A stretch of 42,854 bases of DNA from Prevotella sp. (GTDB lineage: Bacteria; Bacteroidota; Bacteroidia; Bacteroidales; Bacteroidaceae). The stretch is from the NCBI GenBank assembly GCA_017474485.1, contig JAFVHO010000017.1, positions 1-42,854 of the forward strand. Direction: 5' to 3'. Below, piece after piece: positions 7,020 through 15,408 of the stretch. The stretch's first letter is position 1. Each line of letters begins with the position of its first letter. The notes beneath the pieces were generated by a model. It was not told the DNA's origin and did not search any database. It saw only the letters and a list, made by a program, of their open reading frames with translations. The translations under genes were made by a program, and so were the position numbers.

Positions 7020-9389
7020 ATGAAACTGCCCAAGATATTCCACCGCGAGCACACCATAGCAGAAAGAATGACATGGCGTGTAGTAGGCACCATGACGATT
7101 GTCATGACGTTATTCTTGGCATTGGTATGTGCGATACTTTGGTGTTTGTTTTATGTCCTTCTCATATTTTCCACCAAGGAGTCCATGAACGTTTACGACG
7201 AGAGAATCAACAATATTTTCTCAGTAGTAGAGGTTGCAGTATCTAACAATGTACCTGAGGTCGAAGAGAATATCTATCGTGAACATCGTGAGTTTTTTGC
7301 CGTTGAGCATCTGTTGGCACTAAATCCCATTATCATGGGTGCCGCTGTGGCTTACAATCCGGATTACGAGCCCAAAAAGGGAGAACCGTTTTCTCCATAC
7401 GCCTATCGTGACAGCAAGGGCATTCATACCAAGCAACTAAATACGCCAGAGTACGACTATGTTCATCACGAATGGTACACGAAACCCATCGAACAAGGGA
7501 AAGCTACATGGTCGGAGCCTTATCTGGATGAAGGTGGAGGTGAGGTAATGATGATTACCTACTCGCAGCCACTCCTCAATAACAAGGGGGAGATATATGC
7601 CGTGCAGACTGCCGACATCGCTTTGGACTGGCTGTCAGACATTACCCAGAAAGTGGATAGCACGCTGTTTGATAACTTCTTCAATGAATTATTGCACGAA
7701 AAATATAGATTTATCGTCACACGCAAAGGAACCTTTGTGGCTCATCCTGACAAGAGTTATCTAGTGCATAAGACCATCTATGACTTTTTCAAAGAACAAG
7801 GAGGAGACCCAGAGAAAGCTGACAGTCTACTTAGTGGGAAAAATATCATCCATTTTTCCGACCAAAACGGTGACAGCATGATACTATTCTCAGACGAAAT
7901 AGAGAATACGGATTGGCTGACATGTACTATCATACCTCTGAAGGGCATTTATCAATTTGTGTGGTCAATTATTGGTGGCCTAATTGGCATCATCATTATC
8001 GGACTCATCATCGTGGCGCTGATATGCCGCTCTGCCATCCGTCGTGTCACCAAGCCCATCACTCAATTTGCGAACTCTGCTGACGAAATAGCATCTGGCA
8101 ATTTGGCTGCTGAACTGCCTACAATAAATACGAAAGACGAGATGCTGCGTCTGCACAACTCCTTTGCTACCATGCAAAAATCGCTGATTCAGCAGATTGA
8201 AGAGACGATATCAGCCAACGAAGAGAAGGGACGTATTGAAAGCGAGTTGAACATTGCCCGCGACATCCAGATGTCCATGTTACCCAAGACGTTTCCACCC
8301 TTCCCTGATCGTAATGATGTTGAAATATTTGGACAACAGAATCCTGCCAAGGAAGTGGGTGGTGACCTTTACGATTTCTATGTCCGCGACGAAAAACTGT
8401 TCTTCTGCATTGGTGATGTTAGCGGTAAAGGCGTGCCAGCCTCACTGGTAATGGCCGTCACACGCACCCTTTTCCGCACCATTAGCTTCAAGGAGGCCCA
8501 GCCGGAACGCATTATGTTTGGAATCAACAATGCGTTAGCTAATAATAACGAGTCAAACATGTTCGTAACGTTGTTCATTGGCGTTCTCGATCTGCCAACT
8601 GGACGCATGCGCTATGCCAATGCAGGCCATAACGCTCCCCTGCTGATTGGTCAGACCATTGGTTTGCTGCCATGCGCTGCCAATGTTCCTTTAGGCGTTC
8701 AGCCAGATTGGAAATTCAACCAGCAAGAGACTGCCATCGACATAAACACTTGTATTTTCCTTTACACAGATGGACTGACGGAAGCAGAGAATGCAGACCA
8801 TGAACAATTCATGGAAGAACACATGATTAATGTGGCCAAGGATACGCCACATCAGCCTCAGCCAATGATTGAACAAATGTTCAAAGCTGTACAGCAGTTT
8901 GTAGGGAATGCAGAACAAAGTGATGATTTAACAATGTTAGCTATTCAATATACTAAACCACAGGAAAAAGACGTGAAACTTCAACGCAGCATCACCCTGC
9001 CTAACGACATTGAGAAAGTGCCGCTATTAGCAGAATTTGTCGACGAGGTTTGCGAAATCGTAGGCTTCGACATGAGTACGACCATGGGCATCAACCTGGC
9101 CTTGGAAGAGGCGGTGGTCAATGTTATGAGCTATGCATATCCATTGGGAACGGTGGGTAATGTCAACATAGAGGCCATGGCCAACGAGAAACGACTGAAG
9201 TTCATTATCAGCGACTGGGGTACCCCATTCGACCCGACTGCCGAGAAAGAAGTTGACACAACGCTCTCGGCTGAAGAGCGGCCTATCGGTGGATTAGGCA
9301 TCCATTTGGTAAGGCAAATAATGGATAGCATTAACTACGAGCGAATCGACGGAATGAACGTATTAACGCTCCGAAAGAAGTTAGTTTGA
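7020..9389 (+). CDS. Membrane sensor with Cache-like, HAMP, PP2C/SpoIIE phosphatase and RsbW-type HATPase domains
   Basis: 789 residues. Order: TM1 (about 27-52); an extracytoplasmic Cache-like sensor (about 60-305, with WYTKPIEQGKATWSEPYLDEGGGEVMMITYSQPL); TM2 (about 312-337); HAMP (about 340-392); SpoIIE/PP2C phosphatase (about 410-625). The phosphatase shows IARDIQMSMLP, the metal-binding GGDLYD, DVSGKGVPASL and TDGLTEAEN. A C-terminal HATPase of the RsbW/SpoIIAB type follows (about 655-789; LALEEAVVNVMSYAY, ISDWGTPFDP, GLGIHLVRQIMD). In partner-switch systems the phosphatase activates a STAS protein and the kinase inactivates it. Here both are in one chain, with a STAS gene 4 kb downstream. 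The external signal is unknown. Confidence 0.9.
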   Translation: MKLPKIFHREHTIAERMTWRVVGTMTIVMTLFLALVCAILWCLFYVLLIFSTKESMNVYDERINNIFSVVEVAVSNNVPEVEENIYREHREFFAVEHLLALNPIIMGAAVAYNPDYEPKKGEPFSPYAYRDSKGIHTKQLNTPEYDYVHHEWYTKPIEQGKATWSEPYLDEGGGEVMMITYSQPLLNNKGEIYAVQTADIALDWLSDITQKVDSTLFDNFFNELLHEKYRFIVTRKGTFVAHPDKSYLVHKTIYDFFKEQGGDPEKADSLLSGKNIIHFSDQNGDSMILFSDEIENTDWLTCTIIPLKGIYQFVWSIIGGLIGIIIIGLIIVALICRSAIRRVTKPITQFANSADEIASGNLAAELPTINTKDEMLRLHNSFATMQKSLIQQIEETISANEEKGRIESELNIARDIQMSMLPKTFPPFPDRNDVEIFGQQNPAKEVGGDLYDFYVRDEKLFFCIGDVSGKGVPASLVMAVTRTLFRTISFKEAQPERIMFGINNALANNNESNMFVTLFIGVLDLPTGRMRYANAGHNAPLLIGQTIGLLPCAANVPLGVQPDWKFNQQETAIDINTCIFLYTDGLTEAENADHEQFMEEHMINVAKDTPHQPQPMIEQMFKAVQQFVGNAEQSDDLTMLAIQYTKPQEKDVKLQRSITLPNDIEKVPLLAEFVDEVCEIVGFDMSTTMGINLALEEAVVNVMSYAYPLGTVGNVNIEAMANEKRLKFIISDWGTPFDPTAEKEVDTTLSAEERPIGGLGIHLVRQIMDSINYERIDGMNVLTLRKKLV

Positions 9390-9443
9390 TGCCTTTTAAT
9401 TATTTTTAACGGTCATTATAAGACCATAGTCTGAGTTTTTTAA

Positions 9444-9451
9444 TAAATTTG
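9444..9451 (+). promoter_or_regulatory. -7 promoter box for the ABC exporter
   Basis: TAAATTTG fits the -7 consensus 16 bp before the start. No convincing -33 is seen, so read-through from the sensor gene remains possible. Confidence 0.45.
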
Positions 9452-9467
9452 CAAATCTAATAAAAAG

Positions 9468-12368
9468 ATGACTGACGTCATATTATCAAGTTTTATCAGT
9501 CTGTTTGCCCTATTCGGCAAGGTAGAGCAGGTGGACGAGGAACGGGCAAAGAAAATGCTCGTGAATTACTTGCGTCATCATTTTGGCATCCGCAATACAG
9601 ATCTCTACGTAGACCTTTACAGCGATATGCGTATGGCCTACGAAATGACGGATAGCCTGAATACCATCGATACTGTCAAGGCCATCTGTTCCAATCTGCA
9701 GACAGACATCCGCAATATAGAGAAAGCCCTGCTTTTGCTACGTCTATTGGAGTTCTGCACAGATGACGACGGATTTACGGACAGCATGTTCCGCACCATG
9801 GCCGAACAGTTCAACATCCCTGACTCACAGTATCAGGACTTCATGGACTTTGTCACCAACAAGCCTACGGAGCATGTCATGCTGCATGACTTAGAAGGCT
9901 TTGACGGACAGTTGAAGACCCTGCTCGACCCCGTTACGGGCCTGTTGCTGTTCACCTATATAGGCAACGATACCGTTCTGCTCAACGATGTTCCCGTATT
10001 GTCAGGTGCCTATCAGGTATGGATTCAGAGCAGCGTACTGAAGAGCAAAACCGGTAAACCCGTCTATTATTCGTCTATCATTAGTTGCTACGAGCATACC
10101 GATGACGAAGTACGAGCTGTCGAGTTCTGCGGACGCAACATCAATTTCCGTTTCCCCAACAGCGACAATGGTATGCACGACCTGAGTTTCACGCTACATA
10201 ATGGTGAATTGTTAGCTATCATGGGCGGCTCAGGCACAGGCAAGACTACCCTACTCTCGCTACTTAATGGAAGTCTGAAGCCTCAAGAGGGCAGCATCAC
10301 CATCAATGGCCACGACATCAGCGAACCTAAGGCTAAAGACCTGATTGGTTTCGTACCACAGGACGACCTGCTGATTGAGGAGCTAACAGTCTATCAGAAT
10401 CTGTGGTTTACGGCTAAGCTCTGCTTCGAAGGCATGCCCGACGAAGCTGTTGACCGCCGTGTCATGAAGACGTTGAAGGACTTAGGCTTGGATGCTATCA
10501 AAGACCTGAAAGTAGGTTCGGCCATCAACAAATATATATCTGGCGGTCAGCGCAAGCGTCTGAATATTGCTTTGGAGTTGATTCGTGAACCGGCCGTGCT
10601 CTTCCTCGATGAGCCCACATCAGGCCTGTCCTCTGCAGATACCGAGAAGGTCATCAACCTTTTGAAGGAACAGACGCTGAAAGGCAAACTCATCGTTGTC
10701 AATATCCACCAGCCATCCAGCGATGTCTATAAGTTGTTCGACCGTTTGTGGTTGCTCGACAAGGGTGGTTATCCAGTCTTTGACGGTAACCCCATCGATG
10801 CCATCACATATTTCAAGGAGGCTGCCAACTATGCCGATGCAGAAACCAGCGCATGCCCTATGTGTGGCAATGTGAATCCGGAAATCGTTCTGAACATCAT
10901 CGACGAGAAGGCACTCAACAACAATGGCGAGCTGTCTGACGAACGTAAAATGAAGCCACAGGACTGGCACGAGCTTTATCTGAAAAGCAGAGAAAAACTG
11001 CCCACACCTGCCGTCAGCGACATTCCTCCGTCCGACCAGAAGAAACCCGGCGTACTGAAACAGTTTGCCATCTTCCTGCATCGTAACATCAGGACTAAGA
11101 TCACCAACGTCCAGTATCTTTTGATTACCCTCTTGCAGGCTCCTATATTGGCAGTGGTCTGTGCCCTGCTGACCCGCTATGCCCCACCCGAAGGCTATTC
11201 GGTCATGGACAACAAGAATCTGGTTAGCTATTTCTTCATGGCTGTCATCGTGGCGACATTCTCAGGCATGAGTGGCAGTGCCGAGGAAATTATCAAGGAC
11301 CGTGCCCTGCTGAAGCGCGAAAGTTTCCTCCATCTGTCTTATAGCAGCTATATCTGGTCGAAGATTGTCTATATGGCTGGCGTCTCACTCATCCAGACCC
11401 TGCTGTTTATCGTCATTGGCAATACCATCATGGGACTCCACGGACTGTTCCTGACCTGGTGGCTCATTCTGTTTGTCACGGCCCTCTTGGCTAACCTCAC
11501 AGGCTTGCTGCTGTCCCAGTGTCTGAACTCCGTCGTGGCCATTTATATCAGCATCCCCATGCTACTCATCCCCCAGATCCTGCTTTGCGGACTGGTAGTC
11601 AGTTTCTCTGACCTGACACCTAAGAGTACCACGGGCAACGTGCCGCTGATTGGCGACCTGATACCGTCTCGCTGGTCATACGAAGCGCTGGCAGTCACCT
11701 CGTTTACCAATAACGAGTACAAGCGTCAGTTCTTTGCGGTCGACAAGGCCAAGTACGAGACACAGTACTATAATATAGGCCTGCTCTACGAGCTTCAGTC
11801 ACAATTGGAGACCATGAAGGACGAGCAGAAACAAAAGAAGGAGGCGAAGGTCGACCATCTGGAGATTATCCGTACCAATCTGCCCCAACTGACGGCCTTC
11901 TGTGGCATGAAGCCCTATCAGGGTGACGAGTCATACGAATCGCTCAACAACTATATGAAGGAAGCCGAGGCTATATTGTCTAAGCGCAGCAATCAGTTTA
12001 CGTTGAAAGCCGATGCCCTGGCATCCGACTATATCCGCAAGAATGGCAAGGAAGCCCTTATACAACTGAAGCGCGACAACTACAACATCAAGTTGGAAGA
12101 CTGCGTGATTGGTGCCGACCAGCGAAGTATGCTTGAGGTTATCGACAATTACGCTGTACCTCGCACAGGTCTGATTTATCTGACGCCCCAAAGCAAGATA
12201 GGACGTGCACCCTTCTACAGCAGCGAGAAAGTCCTGGGTTCATGGCATATCAAGACGCTATGGTTCAATATGGGCGTATTGCTGATCATGTGTGTCATCA
12301 TGGTCATCCTATTGACAAAGAATATTATCATTAACATTATTAATAACTCAAATTTTAAAACAAAATGA
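9468..12368 (+). CDS. ABCG-like ABC transporter: ATPase and ABC-2 permease fused, with an extra N-terminal domain
   Basis: 966 residues. The first 210 form an extra soluble region; its start (LFGKVEQVDEERAKKMLVNY) looks like a TerB-type helical domain, and VLLNDVPVLSGAYQVW suggests an FHA-like beta part. The ATPase follows: Walker A GGSGTGKTT (near 252), signature SGGQRKRLN (near 358), Walker B AVLFLDEPTSG (near 376). An ABC-2 permease with about five helices spans 540-740, then a long charged, probably extracytoplasmic segment (about 740-930) and a final helix (about 935-955). Nucleotide-domain-first order is that of ABCG exporters. It overlaps the next lipoprotein gene by 4 bp (ATGA), so the two are translationally coupled. 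Substrate is unknown. Confidence 0.88.
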   Translation: MTDVILSSFISLFALFGKVEQVDEERAKKMLVNYLRHHFGIRNTDLYVDLYSDMRMAYEMTDSLNTIDTVKAICSNLQTDIRNIEKALLLLRLLEFCTDDDGFTDSMFRTMAEQFNIPDSQYQDFMDFVTNKPTEHVMLHDLEGFDGQLKTLLDPVTGLLLFTYIGNDTVLLNDVPVLSGAYQVWIQSSVLKSKTGKPVYYSSIISCYEHTDDEVRAVEFCGRNINFRFPNSDNGMHDLSFTLHNGELLAIMGGSGTGKTTLLSLLNGSLKPQEGSITINGHDISEPKAKDLIGFVPQDDLLIEELTVYQNLWFTAKLCFEGMPDEAVDRRVMKTLKDLGLDAIKDLKVGSAINKYISGGQRKRLNIALELIREPAVLFLDEPTSGLSSADTEKVINLLKEQTLKGKLIVVNIHQPSSDVYKLFDRLWLLDKGGYPVFDGNPIDAITYFKEAANYADAETSACPMCGNVNPEIVLNIIDEKALNNNGELSDERKMKPQDWHELYLKSREKLPTPAVSDIPPSDQKKPGVLKQFAIFLHRNIRTKITNVQYLLITLLQAPILAVVCALLTRYAPPEGYSVMDNKNLVSYFFMAVIVATFSGMSGSAEEIIKDRALLKRESFLHLSYSSYIWSKIVYMAGVSLIQTLLFIVIGNTIMGLHGLFLTWWLILFVTALLANLTGLLLSQCLNSVVAIYISIPMLLIPQILLCGLVVSFSDLTPKSTTGNVPLIGDLIPSRWSYEALAVTSFTNNEYKRQFFAVDKAKYETQYYNIGLLYELQSQLETMKDEQKQKKEAKVDHLEIIRTNLPQLTAFCGMKPYQGDESYESLNNYMKEAEAILSKRSNQFTLKADALASDYIRKNGKEALIQLKRDNYNIKLEDCVIGADQRSMLEVIDNYAVPRTGLIYLTPQSKIGRAPFYSSEKVLGSWHIKTLWFNMGVLLIMCVIMVILLTKNIIINIINNSNFKTK

Positions 12369-13168
12369 AGAAATTATCATTTTTAGCAATTGCTTTCGCA
12401 GTCATCATGTTGGCTGCTTGTGGCGGTAAGAAGAGTGCTCAGGCTGAGGAGGCAACCGACAGCTTGAAGAGTTTTGAACAGCAGCAGATTGAGGCCAGCA
12501 TCAAGATGCACATGGATAGTATTGCCTCAGAGCTGGGTAAGCTGAAGACTCTGCCTTTCCTGAACGAGGGTAAGGACGGTATCACCTTGACCAAGCAGGA
12601 GAAGCAGGTTAAGCCCGACTATCTGCTGCCTGCCAGTGTTGCCGACGAGGCTACTACACTCGCCGAGAAGTATCGCATTCTGAGCGCACTCAGTGTCGAC
12701 AAGAAGATTGCTGCCCTTTACGAGATGCCAGTTGAGGACTACGACAAGGCCATCACCAAACTGTCTGCCGACATCAACGATCCTTCGTTCAAGGCTATCG
12801 AGGACGCTGGTTCCATTTTCGAGACCACATCGCAGCTCTATGACGAGATGGAGAAGAACGGTCGCATCAACTACTTCTGGCAGCTGGCAGCTGCAGCTCT
12901 CGTTGAGCAGCTCTATGTATGCAACCAGAATACTGACAAGTTCCTCAGCACCTTCAACGACGAGGCTGCTGCCAACGTGACCTTCCGTATCGTGTTGATT
13001 CTCGACGCTGTCAACCGTCTGTCTCAGTACGATCCCGACATCGAGCCCGTAGCTCAGGCTATTGCTCCCCTCGATGCCCTCAACGCTACCTCTGTTGCTG
13101 AAATGAAGGAGCAGATGGCTAAGACGAAGGATCAGATCATTGCCGCTCGCAAGGCTTTGATCAAGTAA
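12365..13168 (+). CDS. Lipoprotein of unknown function coupled to the ABC exporter
   Basis: 267 residues with a lipoprotein signal peptide ending in lipobox LAAC (Cys near residue 19), followed by GGKKSAQAEEA. No Asp is seen at +2, so outer-membrane or surface placement is plausible. The mature part is mostly helical with many Ala, Glu and Lys and no domain I recognise. Its ATG overlaps the stop of the ABC exporter (ATGA), pointing to a shared job, perhaps a periplasmic or outer-membrane partner of the exporter. It is followed by a long hairpin and a heptad array before the STAS gene. Confidence 0.8.
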   Translation: MKKLSFLAIAFAVIMLAACGGKKSAQAEEATDSLKSFEQQQIEASIKMHMDSIASELGKLKTLPFLNEGKDGITLTKQEKQVKPDYLLPASVADEATTLAEKYRILSALSVDKKIAALYEMPVEDYDKAITKLSADINDPSFKAIEDAGSIFETTSQLYDEMEKNGRINYFWQLAAAALVEQLYVCNQNTDKFLSTFNDEAAANVTFRIVLILDAVNRLSQYDPDIEPVAQAIAPLDALNATSVAEMKEQMAKTKDQIIAARKALIK

Positions 13169-13181
13169 TTTACGAGAAATA

Positions 13182-13225
13182 AGAGATTAGGGATTATGGC
13201 CTGCTAATCATAATTCCTAATCTTT
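13182..13225 (+). repeat. 17-bp inverted repeat (RNA hairpin) between lipoprotein and STAS genes
   Basis: Arms 13182-13198 and 13209-13225 pair over 17 positions as RNA, two of them G.U, around a 10-nt loop. No T-run follows directly, so it may be an mRNA stability or processing hairpin rather than a classic terminator. The 3' arm is made of heptad repeat units. Confidence 0.75.
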
Positions 13226-13246
13226 GATTCCTAATTTCTAATTTAC
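13205..13246 (+). repeat. 7-bp tandem array, 6 units of AATTCCT/AATCTTT type
   Basis: Six degenerate heptads end 11 bp before the STAS start codon. TAA occurs repeatedly and in shifting frames. Reverse-complement heptads at about 13175-13198 form the hairpin partner. Confidence 0.8.
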
Positions 13247-13257
13247 AAGAGAACATT

Positions 13258-13560
13258 ATGACATTCGATATTAAAGAAGAGAACGGCTGCATGAAAGCCA
13301 TTGTTAGCGGACGCTTGGACACACCTGCTGCCGTAAAGGCACAGACAGAAATTAGTCCCCTGCTGGAGAATGCCGACAAGGAGATTATTCTCGACTGCCA
13401 GCCCCTCGAATACATCAGCAGCTCCGGTCTGCGCTTGTTCCTGACAATTCGCAAGGAGGCTGCCGCCAAGGGTGGTAAGGTTATCATTACTAACATCAAC
13501 GACGAAATCCGCAAGGTATTTACGATGACAGGCTTCTTCAACCTGTTCGAAATCCGATAA
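13258..13560 (+). CDS. STAS-domain anti-sigma-factor antagonist (RsbV/SpoIIAA type)
   Basis: 100 residues, the full length of a single STAS domain. The segment ILDCQPLEYISSSGLRLFL carries the conserved Ser cluster (54-56), where RsbW-type kinases phosphorylate SpoIIAA homologues; the DTPAAVKAQ region is also family-typical. It is the expected substrate of both the phosphatase and HATPase domains of the sensor protein encoded from 7020. No sigma factor is nearby, and Bacteroidetes generally lack SigB, so the output may be the LuxR-type regulator that starts 6 bp downstream or some other partner. Confidence 0.9.
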   Translation: MTFDIKEENGCMKAIVSGRLDTPAAVKAQTEISPLLENADKEIILDCQPLEYISSSGLRLFLTIRKEAAAKGGKVIITNINDEIRKVFTMTGFFNLFEIR

Positions 13561-13566
13561 GACGTG

Positions 13567-14175
13567 ATGGCAGAGCATGGGACATCTGGAAGGCCCAAAG
13601 TAGCAATCGTCGATGCCAACACGCTGGCAGTATTAGGACTGAAACAGATACTGCAAAACGTGATGCCCATTATGACCGTCGATACTTTCGGGAGTTTCGG
13701 TGAACTGGAAGCAGCCCACCCAGACCAGTATGTCCACTATTTCGTGGCTATGGATATCGTGGTGACCCACCGCAGTTTCTTCCTTGAACGCCAGCGTAAG
13801 ACCATTGTGCTTACCCTGTCGCTCAATGATACTTCGCAGCTCCACGATTTCCATTCGCTCTGCATCAACCAGCCCGAGTCACAACTCATTCGCCAGCTGC
13901 TCACCCTGCAGCAGCATGCCCATCAGGGCGGGCGCAACCTGCCCCCCATGCCCAACATCCTTCAGCAGAAGCTACTGACCGACCGCGAAATTGAGGTCAT
14001 GTCGCTCATCGCCCAGGGATTTATCAACAAAGAGATAGCCGACCGCCTCAACATCGGGCTGTCGACTGTCATCACCCATCGCAAGAATATCATGGACAAG
14101 TTGGGCATGAAGAGCGTGTCGGCCCTCACCATCTATGCCGTCATGCACGGCTACGTCGATATCAACAAGATTTAG
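13567..14175 (+). CDS. LuxR/NarL-type transcriptional regulator with degenerate receiver-like N-terminus
   Basis: 202 residues from ATG 13567; an in-frame GTG one codon earlier (13564) is an alternative start. The C-terminal 65 residues are a clear LuxR HTH: LLTDREIEVMSLIAQGFINKEIADRL, then the recognition helix in STVITHRKNIMDKL. The N-terminal 110 residues resemble a receiver (KVAIVDANTLAVLGLKQIL) but lack the paired N-terminal acidic residues and a clear conserved Lys, so phosphorylation is doubtful. It starts 6 bp after the STAS stop, so the two are co-transcribed. It may be the transcriptional output of the partner switch, or sense the STAS state by binding. Confidence 0.85.
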   Translation: MAEHGTSGRPKVAIVDANTLAVLGLKQILQNVMPIMTVDTFGSFGELEAAHPDQYVHYFVAMDIVVTHRSFFLERQRKTIVLTLSLNDTSQLHDFHSLCINQPESQLIRQLLTLQQHAHQGGRNLPPMPNILQQKLLTDREIEVMSLIAQGFINKEIADRLNIGLSTVITHRKNIMDKLGMKSVSALTIYAVMHGYVDINKI

Positions 14176-14249
14176 CAAACTATTTACAACGGTTTTTGAG
14201 AGAGAACCGCTAAACATTATTAATAATTAAAAAGGAGAAAGAAAAGACT

Positions 14250-14870
14250 ATGAAGAAATTTGTTTTAGCAGTGATGGCTGTTGCTGCCATCGGATTCACA
14301 GCATCGTGTGGTAACAAGACTCAGCAGGCCGAGGTGGAAGTTGACTCTGTAGCCATTGTAGACTCACTGGCAAGTGCCGCTGCACAGACGGACATCGACG
14401 CCATCAAAGCTCTGTTGAACGGTGGCGACGCTACGAAGTTGGGCGAGGCTCTGGCTGCCGTCAAGGAGAAGATTGCCAAGCTCATCAAGGAGAACCCCGA
14501 GGTTGCCAAGGAGTATGTTGCCAAGGTACAGGACTTCCTGAGCGAAAACACTGACAAGATTCAGGCCGTGGTTGGTCAGAACGAGACCGTACAGGTTGCC
14601 GTCAACGCACTCACTGAGGCTGAGCCCGCCGACATCATCAACGGATTCCTGTCGTCAGTTGGCGAAGCTGCCACAGAGGCTAAGGATGCTGCCGTAGACG
14701 CTGCCAACCAGCAGGTTGACGCCGCCAAGCAGGCTGTCGAGGACCAGGCCAACGCTGCCAAGGACGCTGCCGACAAGAAGGTGCAGGAGACCAAGGATGC
14801 TGCCAAGCAGAAGGCCAACGAGGCCATTGACAACGCTGCCAAGGACGTGAAGAAAGGATTGGGGCTTTAA
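14250..14870 (+). CDS. LEA-like helical lipoprotein
   Basis: 206 residues. The signal peptide ends in a lipobox-like TASC (Cys near residue 20), followed by GNKTQQAE. The C-terminal third (about 150-202) is built of 11-residue repeats such as QANAAKDAADK and KVQETKDAAKQ, rich in Ala, Lys, Asp and Gln. That matches the amphipathic 11-mer pattern of group-3 LEA proteins. LEA-like proteins protect membranes or proteins during drying or osmotic stress, which would suit a stress-signalling module, but the role is inferred. The gene has a good Shine-Dalgarno (AAAAAGGAGAAAG), unusual here, suggesting high expression. A six-unit heptad array begins at its stop codon. Confidence 0.8.
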   Translation: MKKFVLAVMAVAAIGFTASCGNKTQQAEVEVDSVAIVDSLASAAAQTDIDAIKALLNGGDATKLGEALAAVKEKIAKLIKENPEVAKEYVAKVQDFLSENTDKIQAVVGQNETVQVAVNALTEAEPADIINGFLSSVGEAATEAKDAAVDAANQQVDAAKQAVEDQANAAKDAADKKVQETKDAAKQKANEAIDNAAKDVKKGLGL

Positions 14871-14911
14871 CATTAAACATTAAGCATTAAACATTAAACA
14901 TTAAGCATTAA
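14870..14911 (+). repeat. 7-bp tandem array, 6 units of (A/G)CATTAA
   Basis: Six perfect heptads with a single variable base, starting at the last base of the LEA-like gene. Each unit contains TAA, giving stops in all three frames. Confidence 0.92.
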
Positions 14912-14914
14912 GCT

Positions 14915-14985
14915 TTAGCAGAAAAAAACGGCCGGTTCGCTGAATATATTTGGCGGTCCGGCTTTTTTTGTGTATCTTTGCACCC
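14915..14985 (+). promoter_or_regulatory. Promoter block 1 with paired LytTR-like direct repeats
   Basis: -7 TATCTTTG (14973-14980) and -33 TTTG (14949-14952) are 20 bp apart. Two boxes of pattern TThGCwGA start at 14915 and 14936, 21 bp apart, the second 13 bp before the -33 box. The block from about 14929 on is nearly the same as at 17849-17906. It drives the small partner protein and the first beta-helix protein. Confidence 0.7.
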
Positions 14986-15021
14986 ATCAAAGAGTAATAA
15001 CAATACAAAACAAACAGGAAC

Positions 15022-15408
15022 ATGAAAAGATTGATGATTCTCACCCTGCTCAGCGTCATCACACTGGCGACGCGGGCAGCCGACTACAACTATCTGGTGT
15101 TTACGCTGAACGACGGCAGCGAACAAGCCATCGTCGCCACGAACCTCAGCATCACGTTCACCGACGGCAACCTCGTGGCCACGACGGCCGACGAGACGCT
15201 GGCCACCATCCCCCTGACCACGCTGCAGAAGATGCAGTTCTCGGAAAGCAACACCACCGCCATCAGCGCGCTGCCGCTCGACGGTCAGGACGACATCAAA
15301 GCCATCTACGACCTGCAAGGCCGCATGATGCCCCTCAACACGCAACTGCCCAAAGGCACGTACATCGTCAAGACCAGCAGTCGAACCATTAAAGTATTTG
15401 TGAAATGA
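15022..15408 (+). CDS. Small secreted protein with a Prevotella-type C-terminal tail domain
   Basis: 128 residues: a signal peptide (1-19, ending TRAA), then a short beta domain (YNYLVFTLNDGSE, LSITFTDGNLVATT, LTTLQKMQFSE). The C-terminal tail IYDLQGRMMPLNTQLPKGTY resembles the terminal domains of many exported Bacteroidetes proteins, often read as sorting or anchoring tails. It therefore looks like the common N- and C-terminal modules without a catalytic middle. Its stop overlaps the start of the large beta-helix gene (ATGA), so the two are translationally coupled and probably act together at the surface. Base composition is much more GC-rich than in flanking genes. Confidence 0.7.
   Translation: MKRLMILTLLSVITLATRAADYNYLVFTLNDGSEQAIVATNLSITFTDGNLVATTADETLATIPLTTLQKMQFSESNTTAISALPLDGQDDIKAIYDLQGRMMPLNTQLPKGTYIVKTSSRTIKVFVK

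Noticed and set aside
9405..9428. Terminator after the phosphatase/HATPase sensor gene
   Set aside because: GGTC/GACC arms give only a 4-bp stem without a T-run after it.
14929..14967. GGCCGG...CCGGC followed by seven Ts as a terminator
   Set aside because: The loop would be over 20 nt and the arms are not kept in the otherwise similar block at 17849; promoter explanation fits both copies.
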